From Arctopsyche grandis (taxonomy: Eukaryota; Arthropoda; Insecta; Trichoptera; Hydropsychidae), in the NCBI RefSeq assembly GCF_051622035.1, contig NC_135365.1:10520001-10584000 (forward strand): DNA of 64,000 nt, given 5' to 3'. Made by a program: the position numbers and the translations under genes. Below the pieces are notes generated by a model. It searched no databases. It was not told the DNA's origin and saw only the letters and a list, made by a program, of their open reading frames with translations. Position 1 is the stretch's first letter. Each line of letters opens with the position of its first letter. This document shows, piece by piece, positions 35,131 to 48,884 of this stretch.

Positions 35131-36269
35131 TAAGCTTTCGATATACATACAATTCAAAATATATTTTTCCTGAAAATTTTTATTAATAAAGAATGATTTT
35201 TATATATAGAAATGCATAAGAAATATCAACCTGTATGTCCTTCTGGCCATAAAATGGTGAAAATATTTTTAATTAAACGAAAAATATCGTTCGAAGCGGG
35301 CAAAATTTACTGCGATAATCGTAAAGCAACCCCATCGTATCGTATTTTTTTATTTTATCTGCAAGATTTTACAACCAACGTCAAATAGGCTCATCCAACT
35401 CGTATCCACGCATATACGCAGTATCGTAAAATTCATCACACACACCCGAAGCATCAGCCTTATCGCACAACATCGAAGATTACCACGAAATTAAGAGACA
35501 CACAGCCACCCCTAACGATTGTTACTACCTCGGATACATAATACAAACAACACACGAGTCAAGGTAAACTGTCTGGGGGTGTTTCGATCCCCCCCCCCAG
35601 GTACCCAGGGGTGGGATATCGATTGCCCCAGATGCGGCCTGAGCGGTTGTTGGATACCAAAACGGCAGATGGAGAGAGAGAGAGATTTTATGCTTTTGTT
35701 TTGAGAGCCCTCAAGATCAAACCGTTGCGTATTACACGTTCATAAAATGGTTTAAGGGCGTCCCGTTCACCGGGTTCGCCGAGTGCGCCCGCCCTAACTT
35801 TGTTATCGTTCGGTGTACAGGTAAAGTTTTTTATCTGCGGCAAACAACGGATTTAAAATGAAATTCCGCGTCCAATTTGAACACCCTCCCTCCCCTTAGG
35901 TTCTTCAGCACCGTCTCGGACGCTTTTCCGAGGAAAAATTCAAAGGAATGAGCTCTAAGTAAATTTGATTTGCGGAGGACGAATAATGCAATTGTCATTT
36001 ACATTGCGCGCACGCTTCGGATGACACGTGTATACAAACAAGTCGAATCAAATATAAAATATAAGAGGGGGAGAAATGTAGATAAGTCTGTCTGCTTGCG
36101 AAAGACTTGCTTGGCTTATAGACTTGGCAAAAAAGAAAAGTATGCTATTTATAAGGAAAATTTCCCAGAAACGATTCTATGATTTCTGTGTTCTTTGTGT
36201 GTCTAACAATGAATAATAATAACCTACTATTATATAACGATTAAATGATCAAAGGTACATTTATACCAG
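35131..36269. other. Non-coding DNA; GC-richer island at about 35270-36180
   Basis: No gene is recognised. There is a run of eleven C at about 35590-35600 and a short (GA)n tract near 35672. The open frames at 35519-35704 and 35970-36182 have no family signature. Confidence 0.45.
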
Positions 36270-36510
36270 TCCAACTGCACGTAAACAGCACAACGAAAAA
36301 TAGTTTTTAAAATCTATATTGATACATTCATATATGTCGTAATACATATGTGGCGTAGATATAAAAGCAGCAATAGACTTGATCTATTCATATTATAAAA
36401 ATCACCAAAACGTGTCAAACAGAATCCGGTTGTGGAAATATTCACGCATGATATGACTTCATAGTGGCGAGTGCACCCATGCTATATGGAAGTGCTATCA
36501 TGAATAAATA
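36270..36510 (+). repeat. Dispersed repeat V, copy 2
   Basis: AATCCGGTTGTGGAAATATT, CACGCATGATATGACTTCAT and AGTGGCGAGTGCACCCATGC align with the inverse of 25920-26020. TGCACGTAAACAGC near 36275 matches 25723. Confidence 0.6.
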
Positions 36511-37494
36511 TTATAATAAGCGAATTACGAAAAACATTTATAAGCGAATTCTAATAGGCCTAAATTAGAATACGCTTTTAGCAACTGGAATTCTCATTTA
36601 AAAAAAATATGTTATATGTATTAAAAGGTTACTAAAATACCTTCCAAACATAAACCATTTTCTTAAATGAGAGGTTGAAAATAATTTTGTTGTTTAAGGT
36701 TTCAATTGTGAAGTGTGAATTTTTTAACAAATGTGGTTGATATTAATTGAAAATTGTAGATTTTCACAAAGAATAATAAATAAATAAATTATTATCTTTA
36801 CTTGTGCATACAGTAGAAGAAAATGGATGAATCTTTTTGATTGAGCTTACATATTGATTGATTTTTCAATTGAATATTACTCCCTGATAGCTTTTATATG
36901 ACTGCGGTGCAAATTTATATACACTAATATCTAATTATTACTCGACTTTTCATACAAAATGATGAGTTTTGTTATTTAATCAATATCATATTTAATTTTT
37001 TTTTATTTTGAAAATTATTTAAGGGACATCGTATTATATAAATCAATCTAAAAGTGGTCTAATTTCATTTGCGCATTACGATGTACAAGGAACGTGATAG
37101 CGTTGCAATGAAAATCCTCAGAGAAATGAATTTCGAGCGACTGCACGCTGACACGGCGAGCGTTGTTTTCCCCGCGGCGCAGCCCGGAAAAGCGTCCGGA
37201 AAAGCACTTTTGCCATGCAAGCGTGATTTAACCCGACCAGGCCCCGGATGCGGCCCGCTAATGACCCAGATGCGGCCCAGATCGGAACACCGATACAGTG
37301 TCATAATCGTTCATACAACTCGATTAGCCTTATCGTCATGCGACGCGTCGAGATTAACGACACCTCGACATGGCTTTTCAACATTCTTTTCAATTTAGAC
37401 AATATACATACATACATTCATACAGGAGACATGCCTGAAATTCCGATTGAGTGCATTTGGGCAAATGAATGCCGTTTTTAAATCAAAAATGCCA
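36511..37494. other. Non-coding DNA; GC-richer island at about 37060-37480
   Basis: No gene is recognised. The island has open frames on both strands (37069-37398 plus, 109 aa; 37065-37304 minus), a sign of GC-rich composition rather than coding. No domain is recognised. Confidence 0.4.
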
Positions 37495-37960
37495 CTTTGC
37501 CTGAAAAAAAGATCTTGATGTTGATGACGTGTTGATGTGAAACTTGAATATTGAATGACATTGAATATTGAATGACGGAAATTAGAAGTGAACTGGTAAG
37601 CATAACGCTTACCACTTACCTATATTCGCTGCTGGTTAATGAGGAGAAATAGAAAAAGGAATACGTAGGTGAGAATTATAACCAGGACAGTTAATTAAGT
37701 GCAGGGAGAGAAGAGATTGAAATAGGAATGGGAGAGATGCAAAGTTAGAAAAATGAACTTTTGGAATGTTGAAGGATGAAAGGAAGGTTGCAAGGACGAT
37801 AGATGAACGAAACTAGAAAAACGTGTGGGGTGAAATTGACGAGATGAATGGAAACGTGCTGGAGAGGCCTTCTGTTGTAAATCATGACAAGAATTAGAGA
37901 TAAGCATTAAGATGGTTGAAAATTTAAATTGAAAAAAATACAGATGAATTGGATTCGTCA
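37495..37960 (+). mobile_element. RTE-like LINE remnant, strongly decayed
   Basis: It starts with the same AATGC..CTTTGCCTGAAAAAAA as 11221. Later it retains GGGGTGAAATTGACGAGATG and a frame DEWKRAGEAFCC, matching the RTE C-terminal GVKW...WKRxAEAFxQQ. Many frame breaks separate these landmarks. Confidence 0.65.
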
Positions 37961-39365
37961 TGATTTCTTGCGAAAATGAAAATTCTGGAGTTGAAATAAT
38001 TCATTCATATTATTGCTGCTACCTTTTTCTTTGAACGTTGAAATAAATAGTTTCATCATTTGTAGTCATTTACTGATATTATATATTCAATACAATCTAA
38101 TGCTTATGTATATGTAAGTCACCAGTCAACTAGGAATTATCGGTAAATGTTATTAGAATTATTAGTAAATGTTATTGAGATTTAGAACGATATTAAAAAC
38201 GACATGAGTTTGTATTTTCGTGTAATAGCAATCACTATTATAAAGGTGTACTTCTAAATAAAAGCTTTTGCGATAAATTAAATTTTAAATCAACGTCAAA
38301 TTCAGACGATTATATCTGACATTATGATTTCCACAAACTATGGCCTTATATCACTCAAAGGTCGATTGAAGCTTTTGAACAATTTAAATGTCAGAATCTC
38401 GGAATGAGCTGAAGGCAACACGCGAAACCTGTCCGTAATTAAGTCCGGCAATCAAGTGCTTTACGTGTCTTGGAATGGAAAATCGGCCATTTTCCCACCC
38501 CCTCGTCCATCCGGTTTACGAGAGAGCGCACTCCGTCGTTTTTATTAACGGCAATCACTTCTTTTACGCACCGTGCCGGGGTTCACTTTCGTTCGCTTTA
38601 TATTATAGTGTTGTTCGTGCTTTTCCCCATTGCGTAATGTTGGATTTTACAGCATCCCCTGTATACATTTCCGTATACACCCCGTAGAAAACGCGTACCC
38701 CACGTCGCTCGTTCGAATCGTGAGCTTAATCAATTTTCCTTTCTTTTTATTTAATTTTATTACCTTGGCGATTTTTTTCACTCAGAAAGATGCGCATATT
38801 GAATTACAGCTTTAGAATTGATTGAGGAGTGAATGCAAGTTGAACGCTAATTTTTCACGATAATTTTATTATGTTGTTAGATTGAAAATGTGCACTAATT
38901 GGTATAGACTTTTATGTATGTACCATAAAAAAACTAGAAAATTTAATTTTAAATGTTATAAGGTATATAAAAATATATAAATAAAAATAGAAAATACGGT
39001 ATTTATTTCGTTTTTGCCGTGGAAAGTTTAGAACGATTCGTTTGAAATTTTCCATATATGTACTCTAATAATTGTTTTTTTTAATTTAAACTCCGAGCTT
39101 TCAAAACTAATTTTATAAGTTTTCTTAGCTTATTTTTCTTTAATTATTTCTTAGAAAAATTATAATAGTTTTTTCGTATACAACTTCAGCAGTTAATTAA
39201 ATTAAACTCTATTGTGCAGTTTTTATAAAATTTTCAAATCATAATCATTAATTAAATAAATAAAATAACTTACCAGGATAATTAAGTGTGATAATATATA
39301 TTCTTATCTATAAAATACTGTACAGGTTTATAATATTTCTACCAATCAAAGTCATCAAAGTATTT
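37961..39365. other. Non-coding DNA; GC-richer island at about 38380-38740
   Basis: No gene is recognised; the open frames at 38475-38687 and 38630-38815 lack family features. Confidence 0.45.
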
Positions 39366-39369
39366 TTAA

Positions 39370-39870
39370 TCGAGATTTTTTTTATTATTTAAAGTAAACA
39401 AACCCACAAAGAAACTCGTGTAAAATTCAGAAAGAAAAAGAAAATATTAAAATGCAAATTGAAACAATAAATAGTAAATAATAAGAAATAAATAAACAGT
39501 AAATGAAAAAAAAATCCACGAAAACTTTTAACTTATTTGGGAAATTGTCAAGTTACCAATTAATTAATTAAACTATTCCAAATCTTAACTACTCTATTTG
39601 GAAAGAAGAAATTTCCCATTTTATGTGAGATCGATCTTATTGGAGTCTGAGAATATGACCTCAGAGATGAATGTTATTGTTAAACTTTGGGAGGTCATAG
39701 GGCAATTCTAGTAGTTATTTAAAATTCGATTAGATCGCCTTTCATTTTCTCGTCTATAATATAGAGAGATTCATTATTTTCAATTTCATATCGTATAATT
39801 GTGATTTAGATCGAAATGCTTTTTGAGCGAATTCTTCTTTGAACCCTTTCAATACATATTATATCCCTTT
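39370..39870 (-). mobile_element. L2/CR1-like LINE C-terminal fragment
   Basis: The minus strand shows three landmarks in order, in shifted frames: IERVQRRIR (39829-39854), MKGDLIEF (about 39735-39760) and YSQTPIRS...FFFPNRVVKIWNSLIN (about 39560-39655). They correspond to the conserved IExVQRRFT, RRxRGDLIExYK and FFxxRVVxxWNSLP blocks of L2/CR1/Jockey-type reverse transcriptases. An AT-rich 3' UTR follows. Confidence 0.75.
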
Positions 39871-40855
39871 TTATTTTATATGTCTTCCAAGCCTAATGAA
39901 CTAAACTTTAACATCTAATTTTTTCATGGCAAATACTAAAGTGAGGTGTGCATGCATATTATACAATATACATTATTACACTTTAATTGATAATTGTACA
40001 AACAGCTTCATTGAAAAATGAAAAAATTCAATCCGAATAACAACAAAAATACATAGTATAACAACGCCCAATTAAAAATAGACTTAAAAAAAATTAAACA
40101 AAACTTTCACATCAATCAAAAGTTGAACACGCAACTCACTCGTGTACTGAAAATACAATTTTGTACGTGACAGTAACACTAAAACCTACACACCGCACCG
40201 TCAGATTCCACTTCAGGGCTGTCACACACATACATACGTATACCTATTTTTATTTTTTAATTCAATTGTCACACGGTTGCGATTCGTACAGTGCGGATCA
40301 TCAAACCGATCCCCCATCCGGTTCGCTATGACGCTCTCCCTCTAATGAAATATACCCACTCGGCGCGCCCGGCTCTGCTCGTTATCTGCCCATGATGGCC
40401 GCCATAAAGTTGTGGACCGGTCCGGAAAAACATATTTAGATAAAAAAAAAATACACATAATCCTCTTTGGTTGACCATTACGACGGCCGCTCCTGTTATC
40501 GGACCCCACCGCCACCCCCTCATACACTCTGGAAAAATCCACCCCATCCGATATCGCAACACGATATTATTTTTAACAACGTCAAAACTCGTATTGTACT
40601 ACGTCAAACGTTAGCATCAATCTTTGTGGTCTATTTTTTATTTACTCTAGTAAGCTTATATTTAATTCTAATGCTAATACGAGTAGCAATAATGTTACGA
40701 GTAGTAATACAGAGAAGATTTATATCAATAGAAATTAGTTGGCGTGGTAATTCATAACAAACCCACAGCATTGCATTGAAACTATCCAAAAAAGTATGAA
40801 CATTCGAAAATAAAGATAATTCATAAGATTTTCACAGAGCAAATGTACAATAGTA
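39871..40855. other. Non-coding DNA; GC-richer island at about 40100-40600
   Basis: No gene is recognised. Opposed open frames (40326-40562 minus, 40467-40757 plus) have no family signature. Confidence 0.45.
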
Positions 40856-41226
40856 GCCAGTAGCATTGCTCGGTGGTTGCGTTAATGCTAAACACCGAGA
40901 AGTTGCCGGGTTCAATCCCGTAGGCTGACCGTTTGAAAAAAGTTTATTCCAAGTATAAACTGTAGTGCTGCTGGTCAGATTTCGATATTTGTAACTCCAA
41001 GTCGATCGTTTCCTATCAAAGCTTACCAATTTATCTGATTTTGTTGTAGAAACGGTTCCTCTATCAAATTGGCAAAAACCATCCTACTCACTATGTCACC
41101 TATATTTGAATATGATTTCAAAAAATTATAATCTATAAATTTATATATGTACAAATTTAATACCATAGATGTCGCCCAGGGCCAACCCGTAATGGCATCA
41201 TGTGAAAATATAAATTTAAAAAAATG
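40856..41226 (+). mobile_element. tRNA-derived SINE, full-length, hairpin variant B
   Basis: The head is GCCAGTAGCATTGCTCGGTG with B box GCCGGGTTCAATCCC. The body has GTCGATCGTTTCCTATCAAA and GAAACGGTTCC. The hairpin starts at 41161 and runs to about 41203. The 5' arm CAT-(bulged A)-GATGTC pairs with GGCATC-ATG through six inner pairs, one of them G-U, and three outer pairs. The loop is GCCCAGGGCCAACCCGTAAT. It ends in an AAATATAAATTTAAA tail. Confidence 0.85.
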
Positions 41227-41910
41227 CGTCAATAATTATAAGGTATTATAATACAATGTTTCAGCAATAAAATTCCAACAACAAGCTTTGGTCATTTAAT
41301 TTCAAGTATTTATCAGATGTGCGATCTCTTTTTACATACCTCCTTTACGTTTCAAATGGCTTTCGTGTTTGTGGTCATTTTTATCTCTTATCCGATCGTT
41401 TTCATACTTTGCCATATTGCTCATTTTGATCATCAATATAAGTAAATGGAGCCTCCGCCATTACGATGGTGCAAATATATCGTGTAAGACGCGTTTGTAA
41501 TTTGCCCGCCGACATTCTATTTGGCGTTTACGGTTGACGTTTGTTTGTTAGTTTTGAACATAGATGGCGATAGTAAAAAAAATTATTGGTGTTTTTATTC
41601 AAAATAATAATTTTATATACAAATTATAGAAGAGGTATGTTTTTAAAAAACTTTTTTTTTATATATTTGTTTTTAGAAATTTTTGTCGAGACAAATCGAT
41701 TGGTTGGAAGCACAGGACATTGTTTTTATGCAATAAAATTTTTACAAGGTTTATCTTAGTTTCACTTCGTACAAAGATAAGCGGTTCCTTCCTAAACTCT
41801 TCCGATCGCTATGATTCCAATTGCGTCTGTGCCTATTCGATAGTGAAATATAATCTTCATAAACATTTAAAAATTCTCGAACCGATGACAGCTCTTCGCT
41901 ACGTTCAGCA
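41227..41910. other. Non-coding DNA
   Basis: No gene is recognised. The frame at 41720-41926 (MFLCNKIFTRFILVSLRTKI...) has no family signature and runs into the LTR-like segment. Confidence 0.4.
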
Positions 41911-42190
41911 TTTATTCAATGATTAAGGATTAACACATAGCCTTCGCTCACTCTAGAATAATTGATCTACCGTATGTACTTCCTTATAAATGACAAGTTA
42001 CCCAGCATAGCATCCCCGATCCATTAGCGTGTCTATTGCCTATTCACGTGGGTCTACCTTCACTCGCCCCGTTCTGTGAGAACCCCATCGTATCCTTTGT
42101 TCGGGCACTTGAGTCCCGTTAGCCTAATCAGGGGTCTCTATTGTTCACCCACGAATGCACTTAGACAGTGGATACTCTCTCCCATGTTCC
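41911..42190 (-). mobile_element. Solo LTR-like segment, family 1, truncated
   Basis: It aligns with 15790-16096 in the same orientation (GATCTACCGTATGTACTTCC, CCGATCCATTAGCGTGTCTA, TTGTTCGGGCACTTGAGTCC, TTCACCCACGAATGCACTTA). The end that carries TTTGGATCC in the other copies is missing. Confidence 0.6.
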
Positions 42191-42829
42191 CATGTTTCAA
42201 TATCTATATTATTCTTTTCACCAAGTAAAAGTAACACACAATGAAAATCAACGCAAACCACATTAGTATACACATATGTATATTTTATTTCAATTAAATG
42301 AAAACTTTACTCAGCACTGATTCAGTTAAAGACCGAAAGCTCGTGTACGTGTTGAAAAAGTGGGTCGCATACAACCTCTCGATGTGAACTTTGAGCCATA
42401 AATTTTTAAGAACGTCGTAATCGCATTTGTAGAGAGAGACGCGTTTATGATTGCGTCGAAGCTTTCCACGCTGGAAAAACGACCTCACCCTCCCTTCAAT
42501 CCGACGAACTTTCGCGGGAAATTCCCCGATATCTCATAAATAAATAATATAAAAGGGGTCGGCACCAAAATGCATACGTCGCGCGTAATGTCGTCGACGT
42601 GTGAAAGATGAGTCGCTTCGAAAAATGTGAATATTTCGATATGCAAAACTTCGACGAAAGTTTAGCTGGTGTATAATTTTCAGACGTAAAGTTTTTAAAT
42701 TAATTTTAAATTTTCAAATTTAATATTCGACAAGCATTACGTATTCTAATTTTCATCGCATTATGGATGTTCTGTAAAAATACAATTATGAAAATTCAAA
42801 TTTGTTTCATAAAATTCATTCGGACTATT
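42191..42829. other. Non-coding DNA; GC-richer island at about 42340-42640
   Basis: No gene is recognised. Confidence 0.45.
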
Positions 42830-43085
42830 GGCCGAATGGACACTTTGCTGACTGACGCTTGAAATGATATTAGGCCAACAGACATTTGGCCGAACGGACA
42901 TTAGGCCGACGGGCATTTGTATGAATGAAATTTTTAATAGTTGAAATTTACCGCAAAGATCACATTTTAATAATAAGTCGAGGTGATTTCTGAATTACGT
43001 ATTTGTTTTCAGTGGGTTTTGAGTAATTTCAATTCAAAATCACTCGAATATTTGTTCGGTAAAACGTCCTAATGTCCGTTCAAAT
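42830..43085. repeat. GGCCGAA-GGACATT repeat element
   Basis: The left part has tandem variations of a roughly 16-20 base unit (TTGGCCGAATGGACA, TTGGCCGAACGGACATTAGG, CCGACGGGCATTTG). The right end ACGTCCTAATGTCCG is inverted relative to them. Repeats of this GGCCGAACGGACATT type are widespread in invertebrate genomes and are probably ends of a non-autonomous DNA element. Confidence 0.6.
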
Positions 43086-46000
43086 TAAATTTATTTGAAT
43101 CGAAAAAATATAATATTCCATATCAATATCGTCGGCATAGAAACTTTGATTTGTTTGATGACGTCACGGATTCTACGACCCAAAACTTACGAAGTCTCTT
43201 TTGAAATTATATATTAGATATATATTGTAGAATTGCAAAAGTTTTAATTACAAAAATATTATACAGACGTTAGAAAAATATGAAAGATAAACAATATTTT
43301 AAGTTCATTTATATTTATAATATTATTATTGCTCCTCGCAGGATCTGCACTTTTTGCAGTATAAAGTTTGTTTATAACTCAGTATCACGTCATAAACTAA
43401 CTTCAAACAACGAATATATGTACGTATCTCTATGTTATATTATCATTTAAATATTGAATCTTACTTATAAACATAAATTTATATATTTGAATGCTTTCAA
43501 TTTTATCAAGAACCAATTTAAAGGTCACCAAATAATTTTTAGACATTAATTAAGGGAAATAATGAGACCATAACCTCGACTCACACTTATTTTTTTAACA
43601 TAAATATATTCATATTTCTCTAATAAAGTAAGTGGAATTATTTTTTGAAAAAATGTACCATACAAATTATTTCTAATATAACTTGTAATGCTTATTAATG
43701 ATCGCATGTACGATTTGACAACTATGAAAGTAGTTTATACAAGTCAAAAGTGACGTTAATAAGAGTGCCGATATCTGAATCAGCGTTGATGAAGGTCGCC
43801 GATATGAAAAAAGGTCATCATTATTGAATTTTGCCGGAACATTCTGAAAGAGACCTTGATTATGCGCAGATCGGATGAGGAATTTCCCGATGTACGCGCG
43901 CCCGTATGAATAGGCGTTTTTGAATATTAAATTCTTCGCGCAACTTTTCCGCCGATCTCGGAATCGGATTGCGTGTCGTCACATTTTTTTCGCCGGCAGA
44001 TTTTATTTTCCAGCTTCCAGCGAGGGGGTAGAAATCGGCGAAAAACATCCAAAAACCACGATATAAAATGTACACCCACTACCGCGAAAATACCCACGCG
44101 TGAAAGTGAAATCAAGCGGACTAATTTTGTATGATGAATTACTCTCACATTTATAAGGAATATTCATAACTTTTAAGCGATTCAATTGAATAAAACTTGA
44201 TGACGGAAGTCTTGATGCATAAATTTTCAAACAGTATAAAAATTTCATACAATTAACAATAGTGAAAGCACCAAGAGAAAATTTGTTTTTATGTTATATA
44301 TTGAATAAAATCGCCCACTGAATACTCAAAAGGTGTGAATATTATACGTATTTTAAGCGGATGGCGTTAAGTGTGGCAACATTTGGTATCTCCATCGCCA
44401 TCAGGGAAGCAAATCTCTGGGGTCGCATTTAACCTCGCCGAAGGGTTTGTGCGGACCGTGTATTTATTAAAAAAAGTCGAGATTTTCAAGGGTTCAATGT
44501 TTAAGATGTCAAAAAACAGGCGATAATGCATTTCAATATCTCTCCAGTTAAAAGCACAATATAATGTTTTAATTGATGTGTCAAAATTTCGTCGTAGTTT
44601 TTATAACGTGTTTTTATTTCGCCACTAGGACACTTTCCGGGTGTATGTATATGTATAGATGTAATAAAAACAAAACTTGATAAAGCAAAGTCCTCCAACT
44701 TTTCCCATTTACAAATTGCTAGTCTAAGCCAACTAACTAACCAAGGGGAAGGCCTACTGCGATGGCGAGAAAAACCGAGGGAAAGCGCCTCATTATTTTT
44801 CATTAATATAAAAAAAATCAAGACAAAAGCTTTTCTTCCCTCGCAAGAAAAAAATAATGTAAAAATTTATACACAATTTGAATTTCTTATGAAAATTAGT
44901 GAACACGAGCGCCACTTTGTTCTGCAAAACTCCCTTTTCAACTATCATTAGAACTTATTTATTCTTATTATATTAATGTGAAAATACTGTGCAAACATTC
45001 ATAAATTATGTATTTTAATGGTAGCTAATTTTATTTTCCTCTTACATTAGGGAAACACAAAAAAATACGCACTAAAACACAAACAATGTTTTACATGTCT
45101 ACAAATGTACCTATGTATGTTGAGAAAAACACTGATTTATATCCATTTACATATACAATTTACATGAACATTTTTAGAAAAATTCAAGGTGCATCATTTA
45201 TACTAAAATAAAATACTTTTCTACAACTTTTAAAAGTTAACGTTAGAATAACAATACCAATTTGGTACTAAAGTGAAAACTATAGCTTTATACAAAGGCT
45301 GTTTATATAAAGAAAATAGAAAGAAGTATGTAAAAATTCAAAATCTTTGTTGAAAATACAATATATACAATATATTTATAATAGAACCATTCATATCATG
45401 AATCTACCTATATAAACCTTATATAGTTACACTTACTAGTAAAATGTGAATGAATAAAAAAATATTTTATCAGCCATTGTATTGTATCAATTTTACTACA
45501 CTAAGATCTTTTTTTTAAATTACATAAAGATCAATTTAAAATACTGACTGAAATAGTTTTATAATTTCAAAATTGATATTTACAAATTTTTGTTTAAATT
45601 TTTTAGGCGTCACAAAATATGCTGAAATTTAATTCGTCAGTTTAAATTAATTAAATCTACACACACACATATATTTTAAAATTCAAACTTTCTTTACACA
45701 CACCACGAAGCTTTTGTGTGGGCTTTTAAGCGATAATCGAAACGAGCTCATCTCGGAAACAATTCGCGGAGCGGTTGATATCGCGGCCGGCTATGTACGC
45801 CATATTATCGGGTTAAAACTTTTCCAATTACAACACAGTCACCGCGACCGTTAATGTACAACACCCTCAGACCCCCATTGCCTTCTCCATGGCTGGGACT
45901 ACGTGGAAAATCTCGTACACATATCTGTATAAATTGTTCGCGGGAAATTATCGCGGCGACATTAGCCGGCTGGATAATGGCACGTCTGTGCCAAACGATG

Positions 46001-48880
46001 CAAAATAGTTTAATCTTTGACCCGAGTGCCGAATGGTGTTAAACGATGGCCACCAGACGTACAATGGTGTTGCAGACGTGTTAACGTCGACGGTGAAAGG
46101 AGATGAAAAAAGAAAGAAAATGGCTAGGATAAGCGTACAGGTTTTCCTTTCAAAGCGACTCTCTCTCCCCCGTGCAAAAAGTCAAACTCACAAAACTTTC
46201 CCAACCGTCACTTACGCCTCGTACGGGTATTATATAACATCTTTCAAGGAAAAGTGAAAAGCCTTAGTGTTAAAAGTGGTTTAAGAATGTACATACGTAG
46301 GTTCGCTAAAAGTAAATAGTTACAATTAATTTTTACGGAACGTGATGCTGAATTCCACTGTGAACTTGAATCTTTTAGTAGAAATTAGGCACTCAATACA
46401 GTGTAATTAAATAAAATATAATTCTGATTTAAAAAATAAATATTAAAAACTTAAACAAAGCGAAAAATTGAAATTTTTATACTTTTTAATTACTTCCATG
46501 CCTTTATTTGCGAAACATATACATTATTTTGTTTGATATTAAAAGTAATTTTTAAATGAAATTGAATTTATATATTATGACATTTTATTTGAAATTTAAT
46601 AAAAATAATAATAATAATATGAAGTTTATATCCATTAACTAGGAAATAATATAAGAAGCATATGTAATTGTTGTAGTAGGAACCATACTACATTATAATC
46701 TTAAATTAATTCTGAAAAATCATCATTTTTTAATAGCCTCTTCTTACTTTGCTTTCTAATTAAAATTTAATAACACTGAGCAACAATAAATGACGTTTTT
46801 GGATAGTAAGAGTAGAGACTAAGAAATTTTTTATTAAGTTTGACCCGTTAAATTCGAATATTATAATGATTTTTGTCGGTTTGATCTCATTTATAGGACA
46901 TGAGCGTTTAAAAAAATGCTCAATTTGTGGTGCTATTTTTGGCTTTCACGGTCTTTAACTGAAAATATAGTATTGCCATACTCAAAGTGAGTATTGAAAG
47001 CGATTGTCATATATTTTTTTATATTGATTGTTATATTTGTTTCTTTATAAATACTTATAAATAATTATGTAGTGAATTTTATATCGGCTTATATTGTATA
47101 AGCATTTCTGAATTTGTATCGAAATTTAAGTTTATAGATGATGATGACAGGCTTTTTTCTTTCAGGGTATTTTATGTATATCAAAGCAATCATACTGAAA
47201 GGAAAAACCTGAATAATTGCAGTATCTACAAAATTTAAATAATATAAAAATTCAAAAATAGACATACAATATCTGTTACTTTATAAAGCAATTAATAAAG
47301 CTTAACTCTTTCCTACTAACTCAAGTTCATATAGTACGTACTAACAAACCTCTTTAATCATAATAAATAATTTACAAAATCAAGTTACGATTAGTCACTT
47401 AAAGTACACTCATACCAAATTAAATGTTATACATAAGTCTTTACCCATTACATACATAAATTTTCCAATTTTCAAAGAAAATTAAATACGAAAGAACCTA
47501 AAAAAAATCGTAATGTATCTATTAAAATTAATAGCATGTGCTTACTGGCGAAAGGTGCTCCTAGAAAGCGAGTCGCAGCAAGGTAACGGCAGTGTAAAAA
47601 GCACTCTATATTAAAAGATGTTAAACAGGCAATGAATATGCGAGCACACGATTCAGTACGTAGCAAATACACGCGCCAGGTACCGGCTGCCCCCCATTCT
47701 TATTATAGATATTGTCGCCAGAAAGAGAGAGAGAGGACTTTCCTCCACCCCCTGGACCACCCCAACCAGAAACTCGAGGCCTATGTCGACTCTGCACTTT
47801 TAATTGACGATCGGACGAGAAAACCTCCGTTGAACGCATGTTTATTGATGAGGAAAATAAAAACAATTAAAAAAGAAACACGGACCCTTTTGTTTTTTAT
47901 TTGAGAAACGTCTCTGTTTACTTCGATTTGCATATAAATTTAATAGCACGTACTGTGTCTACTATCGGTACCGATCTTGATTAGGAATAGATGGTGCAAA
48001 TTTACCGAGATCGGGATGCGTACGCGTGTCTTTGTCGATCACAATCCACTTCCATGACAAGATCATCAATTATTTGCGAGAATATGTGCACGCCGCTCGT
48101 TGATGAGAAATCGGTTACTCCGACAGTACACGCAGACATGCCATTTGAGGGTTTCTCAGATTTGTGTAGGGGATTCTCAAACGTATTCCGGTGTAAAGTG
48201 CGTCATTGTATTTTGATAAAGTAGAAAGTTTATATGATTATTTTGAATGTGAAGCGAGCAGCATCGTGGTATATAAACATCATCATCTGATGAATGAATT
48301 ATAATCAACCTCTGATGCTTATTCAATTTTCCAAACAAATTGCGGATAGCATCTTAAACGGTCACTAAAAAATAAAATAAACTGTCAGAATTTTTATGAA
48401 TTTATCAACATTTCAATTAAATGGTCAGTGTATGTATATGACATTATATATGCTAATTAGAGTGTAGTTTAAAATTTAAATTTTATTGCGCTTTCATGAA
48501 TATTTAAATGATTTTTTGAGACAGAAAACATGTAAGTGGTATTATAATTTTATAGAATAGACATTTGGATGAATCAAAAAAAAGTTTAATGATTAAAATT
48601 AAATTGGATTTATTAATATTTCAGTTCAAATTATTATTATAAGACGTTTTAATTCTGAAACATTTATTCATTCATCCACAGTATTTATAGACTCTATCTT
48701 ACAAAATAATCATTTTATTTTAAGCAATATGTATTATCACTACTGTTGATTCCAAAATAAAATAAAACTATACCGAATTTAAATCAGAAAATACTACAAC
48801 ATGTTAACTGAAAGTTTCATATCCTTACATCAAATCCAAATTTTTCAGATTTAGAATTAATGCTTTTGAATATTAAAAGT
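43086..48880. other. Long non-coding stretch with several GC-richer islands
   Basis: Apart from the MITE at 47085-47285 no repeat or gene is recognised. GC-richer islands lie at about 43740-44120, 44340-44480, 45680-46280 and 47560-48240, separated by very AT-rich DNA. Open frames in the islands overlap on both strands and lack family signatures. Confidence 0.4.
47085..47285. mobile_element. Fold-back MITE, family Y, degraded left end
   Basis: TTTCTGAATTTGTATCGAAA on the left mirrors AAATTCAAAAATAGACATAC on the right. An inner palindrome, CAGGCTTTTTTCTTTCAG against CTGAAAGGAAAAACCTG, adds a second stem. It is homologous to 34750-34920. Confidence 0.7.
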
Positions 48881-48884
48881 AACA

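Noticed and set aside
41705..41935. Possible processed pseudogene frame
   Set aside because: The frame has no recognisable family signature and ends inside the LTR-like segment.
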